Source: Filomicrobium sp. (GTDB lineage Bacteria; Pseudomonadota; Alphaproteobacteria; Rhizobiales; Hyphomicrobiaceae). From it: DNA of 9,914 nucleotides. The DNA is taken from assembly GCA_021775655.1 (NCBI GenBank), contig JAJFHK010000147.1, positions 1 through 9,914 of the forward strand. Reading direction: 5' to 3'. The notes beneath the pieces are model-generated. The model did no database searches. It had not been told where the DNA came from and worked only from the letters and a program-made list of their open reading frames with translations. Numbering within the stretch: position 1 is the stretch's first letter; every line of letters starts with the position of its first letter. This document shows positions 6,678-9,914 of this stretch, one piece after another. The translations under genes and the position numbers were made by a program.

Positions 6678-7922
6678 ATGCAAAAATTCATCGAGCAACT
6701 CCGCTGCACTCTTCGCCATGCCTTGCAGTCCGAGCAAGGCAGCATCCTTCCGATGTTTGCCCTCTCGATTATGGTTATGTTCGGCACAATAGCTGCGGCT
6801 GTTGATTTCGGGCTCGCCTACTCGCACCGTGACAAGCTTCAGAAGGCCGCCGATTCCGCAGCTTTATCCGCTGCGATACTCCTTGATGCCAGTGAGACAG
6901 AGCGAGAAAACCGCGCAACGAACGTTTTCAACGCCAACTACGCCGACGCGGCCAGTGCCACATTCACATTCGCCGTCGATGGCAACGGTCCCGACCAGCA
7001 AAGCTATGTTGAAGCGACCGCGACCCGGCAATTAAGAACCCACATCCTGCCGCTCTTCGGCTATTCCAATCTAGAATTAAAGGCGGAAGTTAGAACACCG
7101 ATCCCGCGCCTGCTCGACGCCGAAGTTGTACTTGTGCTCGACCACTCCCAATCGATGAGTTCGAACCAGAAGTACGTGCGCATGCACGATGCCGCAATTG
7201 AACTCGTTGATACCATTTCGCTTAACGGCACAAACGAGCGAGCAAAATTCGGCGTCGTCCCGTTCGCCTCGATGGTCAGAACGAATTTGCCGGGATGGGC
7301 GATCCGTAGCGATGTGACCTACACAGGCTGCACCCAGGATCGTCGCGCGCCCTACAATGCCGAAGAGACCTCGCCAAACGGTACCAACGATAGCAAGTGG
7401 GGTGAAGTCACCAGCACATCTGACTGCACCGACATGGGAGCGGCAAACCTCGACGTTGTCCCATTGACGAACGACACCCAAGGCGTAAAGAACAAGATCA
7501 CCGCAATGACCCCCGATCTTTCAACGCATATCGCAGCGGGAGCAGAAATCGGCTGGCAGGTGATTTCACCCAATGGTGGGTTCAGCGGTGCAAAACCATA
7601 CACTCCGGACAACACAATCCAGGTCGTAATAATCCTAAGCGACGGCATGCAGACGGCGCCCGGCTGGGGTGCCGACAATACGCAAACGGTTGTCCATGCG
7701 GAAAGCAATCTCTCTGCATTGTGCACGGGAATGAAGGCTCAGAAGATCAAGGTTTACACGATTGGCTACGACCTGTCCGACGACCACACCAAGACCCTGC
7801 TGGGGGAATGTGCGGGTCCAGGTCGCTTCTACGATGCAAACGACATCCAGAGTGGCTTGCTGTCTGCATTCACCGACATCGGCGAGAAAGTCCGCGACCA
7901 GATGGTGCGCCTCAGCGAGTGA
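6678..7922 (+). CDS. TadG-like pilus-type protein with von Willebrand factor A domain
   Basis: A 414-residue inner-membrane-anchored protein. A basic N-terminus (1-20) precedes the TadE/TadG-type hydrophobic segment (about 21-44, GSILPMFALSIMVMFGTIAA), then VDFGLAYSHRDKLQKAADSAALSAA (43-67), the hallmark of the TadG N-terminal domain. A spacer of about 80 residues leads to a VWA domain (about 147-405). Metal-site residues are visible: DHSQS (Asp155, Ser157, Ser159), Thr283 and Asp322 (LSDGMQT). Four periplasmic cysteines (218, 250, 349, 378) may form two disulfides. In tad loci TadG is a minor pilin-like or assembly protein of Flp pili; here it stands alone without tad secretion genes, so its role may be in envelope binding. 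The ATG has only a weak purine run (AAGAA, 6665-6669) upstream. It converges on sufT with 55 bases between. Domain identity is sure, function is not. Confidence 0.87.
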   Translation: MQKFIEQLRCTLRHALQSEQGSILPMFALSIMVMFGTIAAAVDFGLAYSHRDKLQKAADSAALSAAILLDASETERENRATNVFNANYADAASATFTFAVDGNGPDQQSYVEATATRQLRTHILPLFGYSNLELKAEVRTPIPRLLDAEVVLVLDHSQSMSSNQKYVRMHDAAIELVDTISLNGTNERAKFGVVPFASMVRTNLPGWAIRSDVTYTGCTQDRRAPYNAEETSPNGTNDSKWGEVTSTSDCTDMGAANLDVVPLTNDTQGVKNKITAMTPDLSTHIAAGAEIGWQVISPNGGFSGAKPYTPDNTIQVVIILSDGMQTAPGWGADNTQTVVHAESNLSALCTGMKAQKIKVYTIGYDLSDDHTKTLLGECAGPGRFYDANDIQSGLLSAFTDIGEKVRDQMVRLSE

Positions 7923-7977
7923 CCCTTGCTGTATGCAGCGGCGCGCAACCAACTAAAACGCTCTCTGGTAACACCCA

Positions 7978-8487
7978 TCAGAACATACCGATGGCGAGGC
8001 GGGCTTCGTCCGACATGCGGCTCATATCCCACGGCGGGTCAAAGACAAGATTGACTTTAACGCCGCTGACGCCTGGGACAGCCGACACTGCATCCTCCAC
8101 CCAACCTGGCATTTCTCCTGCGACAGGACATCCCGGTGCCGTAAGCGTCATGTCGATATCGACTTCCCGCTCGTTCCCTACATCGATCCGGTAGATGAGA
8201 CCCAACTCATAGATATCGGAGGGGATCTCCGGATCGTAGACGGTCTTCACTGCCGCGATAATATCGGCTGTGAGTTGATCGAGCTCTTCTGCGGACAGCG
8301 ATGACTCCGGCACCGGCGTCCCACCTTCAGCAACGCTCGGCGGCGTCTTCATCGGTTCCGCGCCCGTGGACTTGGCGACGCTCTCTTCGGCTCCGCCGGT
8401 CTCCGGCGTCGCATCGCCTGTAACAGCCTGGACGTCCGCATTTTGGGTGTCGTCATCAGATTGGAGCGGCTTTCGATCATCCATCAC
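7978..8487 (-). CDS. sufT: SUF-associated iron-sulfur assembly protein, MIP18/DUF59 family
   Basis: A 169-residue protein of the SUF-associated DUF59 family, a cytosolic accessory factor in maturation of iron-sulfur proteins. Family motifs are DPEIPSDIYELGLIY (85-99), MTLTAPGCPVAGEMP (113-127) with the conserved Cys120, and the C-terminal DPPWDMSRMSDEARLAIGMF (150-169). The first 65 residues are an acidic, Ser/Thr/Pro-rich and probably disordered extension, so the protein is longer than the usual 110-125 residues. The start overlaps the sufS stop: the sequence reads GTGATG, where GTG (8487) lies 8 bases after AGGAG and ATG (8484) lies 11 bases after it and shares a base with the TGA. Either start gives the same protein within one residue and implies translational coupling to sufS. 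It is the last gene of the operon here. Confidence 0.92.
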   Translation of the reverse strand: MMDDRKPLQSDDDTQNADVQAVTGDATPETGGAEESVAKSTGAEPMKTPPSVAEGGTPVPESSLSAEELDQLTADIIAAVKTVYDPEIPSDIYELGLIYRIDVGNEREVDIDMTLTAPGCPVAGEMPGWVEDAVSAVPGVSGVKVNLVFDPPWDMSRMSDEARLAIGMF

Positions 8488-9755
8488 GCAAAGAACTCCT
8501 TGGCATGCACCAGTGCATCAGCGAGAGCATCAACTTCCTCACGCGTACTATACATCGCAAACGATGCCCGGCATGTCGCAGTCACCCCGAGCCTATCCAT
8601 CAACGGCTGCGCACAGTGGTGCCCCGCGCGCACCGCGATACCGCGGCGGTCGATGATTGTTGCGATGTCATGCGGGTGCAGCCCGTCGATCGAGAATGAC
8701 ACGATTGCACCCTTTTCAGGGGCAGTGCCGTGAATCGTCAACCAATCCAGGTCGCCGAGCCGCTCCATCGCATATCGTCCGATATCCTCTTCGTGGACCG
8801 CAATATTTTCCCGCCCAATCTGCATCATGTAGTTGAGGGCCGCACCAAGTCCTATAGCTTCAACGATTGGTGGCGTGCCGGCTTCAAAGCGGTGCGGCGG
8901 ATCCGCGTAGGTTACCTTGTCTACGCTCACAGTATCGATCATCTCGCCGCCGCCTTCGTAGGGCGGCATACGATCAAGATGGTGTTTCTTGGCGTAAAGC
9001 ACACCGATGCCTGACGGGCCGTAAGTCTTGTGGCCGGTGAAGACATAAAAGTCGCAATCAAGATCGCGCACATCAACCGGCATGTGCACTGCCGCCTGGC
9101 TTCCGTCAACAAGGACAGGAATACCACGCTCATGGGCAGCTTTGACGACCTGCTTGATCGGTACGACCGTCCCCAGCACATTCGACATATGCGTGATCGC
9201 GACCATTTTAGTGCGCGGCGTCAGTAGTGCCTCGAATTCCTCCAGCAGGAATTCACCGTTGTCCGCAATCGGTGCCCATTTCAACACCGCACCAGACCGC
9301 TCGCGGTGATAATTCCACGGCACGATATTCGAATGATGCTCCATGATCGACAATACGATCTCATCACCCTCACCGATAACAAGACCACCGCACGATTGCG
9401 CCACCAGATTGATTGCCATTGTCGCATTACGGGTGAAGATGATCTCATCACTGGAGCCCGCATTCAGGAACCGGCGGGCCGTTTCGCGCGCTTCTTCAAA
9501 ATTTGCAGTTGCCGTATTCGAAAGGTAGTGCAAACCCCGGTGCACATTGGCGTACTCGAAGCGATAGGCATGATCCATTGCTTCTAGTACGGCACGCGGT
9601 TTTTGCGCACTTGCCCCATTGTCGAGATAAACGAGCGACTTGCCGTAGACTTCCCGGAATAGAATCGGAAAGTCCGTCCGGATGCCTCCCACGTCAAGCG
9701 CTGCGCCGCCCCGTTCGCGGGTACGAGAAATGTCGGCATCAAAGTCCAAAGTCAT
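8484..9755 (-). CDS. sufS: cysteine desulfurase SufS (class V aminotransferase fold)
   Basis: A 423-residue PLP enzyme that removes sulfur from L-cysteine, giving alanine and an enzyme persulfide for iron-sulfur assembly on SufBCD. In this numbering visible residues are His140 in EHHSN, Asp217 in DGSQA, the PLP lysine Lys243 in FTGHKTYGPSG, the persulfide cysteine Cys381 in RAGHHCAQP and Arg396 in CRASFAMY. RAGHHCAQP with a short active-site loop marks the group II (SufS) type, as opposed to IscS. I start it at the ATG at 9755 because GAGG lies 5 bases upstream; an in-frame TTG at 9803 would add 16 residues, overlap sufD and lacks a good ribosome site. It follows sufD by 32 bases and overlaps sufT by 4, a typical alphaproteobacterial suf order. 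Confidence 0.97.
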   Translation of the reverse strand: MTLDFDADISRTRERGGAALDVGGIRTDFPILFREVYGKSLVYLDNGASAQKPRAVLEAMDHAYRFEYANVHRGLHYLSNTATANFEEARETARRFLNAGSSDEIIFTRNATMAINLVAQSCGGLVIGEGDEIVLSIMEHHSNIVPWNYHRERSGAVLKWAPIADNGEFLLEEFEALLTPRTKMVAITHMSNVLGTVVPIKQVVKAAHERGIPVLVDGSQAAVHMPVDVRDLDCDFYVFTGHKTYGPSGIGVLYAKKHHLDRMPPYEGGGEMIDTVSVDKVTYADPPHRFEAGTPPIVEAIGLGAALNYMMQIGRENIAVHEEDIGRYAMERLGDLDWLTIHGTAPEKGAIVSFSIDGLHPHDIATIIDRRGIAVRAGHHCAQPLMDRLGVTATCRASFAMYSTREEVDALADALVHAKEFFA

Positions 9756-9787
9756 CTCGTCCTCTCGATTTGCACGAATTTCGTTGC

Positions 9788-9914
9788 CTAATTCGACAGC
9801 CAATCACGTGCAAAAGCCATCAAGGCTTCATTGATTGCCTCGTCTTTTACCTGCCCAACGGCTTCGCCGATAAAAGACTCGATCAGCAAGACCCGCGCGG
9901 TCTCTGTCGGAATC
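9788..9914 (-). CDS. sufD: SufD, C-terminal end (5' part outside window)
   Basis: The last 42 residues of a SufD-type protein end at TAG (9788-9790). The tail ETARVLLIESFIGEAV followed by VKDEAINEAL and ARDWLSN is typical of SufD C-termini, including the RxLLIExFxxE motif found before the end of SufB/SufD proteins. SufD with SufB and SufC forms the scaffold complex on which iron-sulfur clusters are built. Its position directly before sufS on the same strand supports this. SufB shares related C-terminal wording, but gene order and the short tail favour SufD. The frame enters from beyond the right edge of the window. Confidence 0.85.
   Translation of the reverse strand, partial: IPTETARVLLIESFIGEAVGQVKDEAINEALMAFARDWLSN

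Noticed and set aside
7923..7977. Terminator between the TadG-like gene and sufT
   Set aside because: Only a 4-bp GCTG/CAGC hairpin without a T-run is present in the gap, too weak to call.
9756..9803. TTG start for SufS, adding 16 residues
   Set aside because: It would overlap the end of sufD without a good ribosome site. The ATG at 9755 has GAGG 5 bases upstream and gives the normal SufS length.

Overview
The window reads as chromosomal DNA of an alphaproteobacterium, most likely Hyphomicrobiales. The evidence is a rhizobial-type class I aspartate aminotransferase (AatA), a SUF iron-sulfur operon in the order sufD-sufS-sufT, a TadG-like VWA protein and moderately GC-rich coding sequence. 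A genus such as Hyphomicrobium is only a guess. There are no tRNA, rRNA, CRISPR or insertion-sequence signals.

Left part (1-2281, mostly + strand): an RTX (calcium-binding repeat) region. It opens with the C-terminal end of one RTX protein (2-181). Its reading frame runs past the place where the neighbouring paralogue stops, as if a TGA had become AGA. After a gap with a doubtful reverse ORF and a terminator-like hairpin comes a complete 351-residue RTX protein (560-1615) that has repeats and a serralysin-type C-terminal secretion region but no enzymatic domain. Two identical palindromes follow, then a gene for a HlyC-like RTX acyltransferase homologue (1724-2281) that appears to lack both catalytic residues of HlyC. 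No type I secretion transporter is in view.

Middle part (2283-5070): aatA lies on the - strand, tail to tail with the HlyC-like gene with one base between them. A 292-bp divergent intergenic region follows, then three small + strand genes with good ribosome-binding sites. They encode a two-TM protein, a membrane-anchored 170-residue protein with its own candidate promoter, and a 59-residue two-TM protein. I recognise none of the three.

Right part (5134-9914): a - strand pair encodes a short-chain dehydrogenase followed by an unrecognised 170-residue protein. A + strand TadG-like pilus-type protein with a von Willebrand A domain stands alone. The end of a - strand suf operon follows: partial sufD, sufS, and sufT coupled to sufS by overlap. 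SufS takes sulfur from cysteine, SufD is part of the SufBCD scaffold, and SufT is an accessory MIP18/DUF59 protein. The operon ends without the sufA often found there.

The part most worth a second look is the RTX region with its divergent HlyC homologue. The housekeeping genes (aatA, suf) look ordinary.
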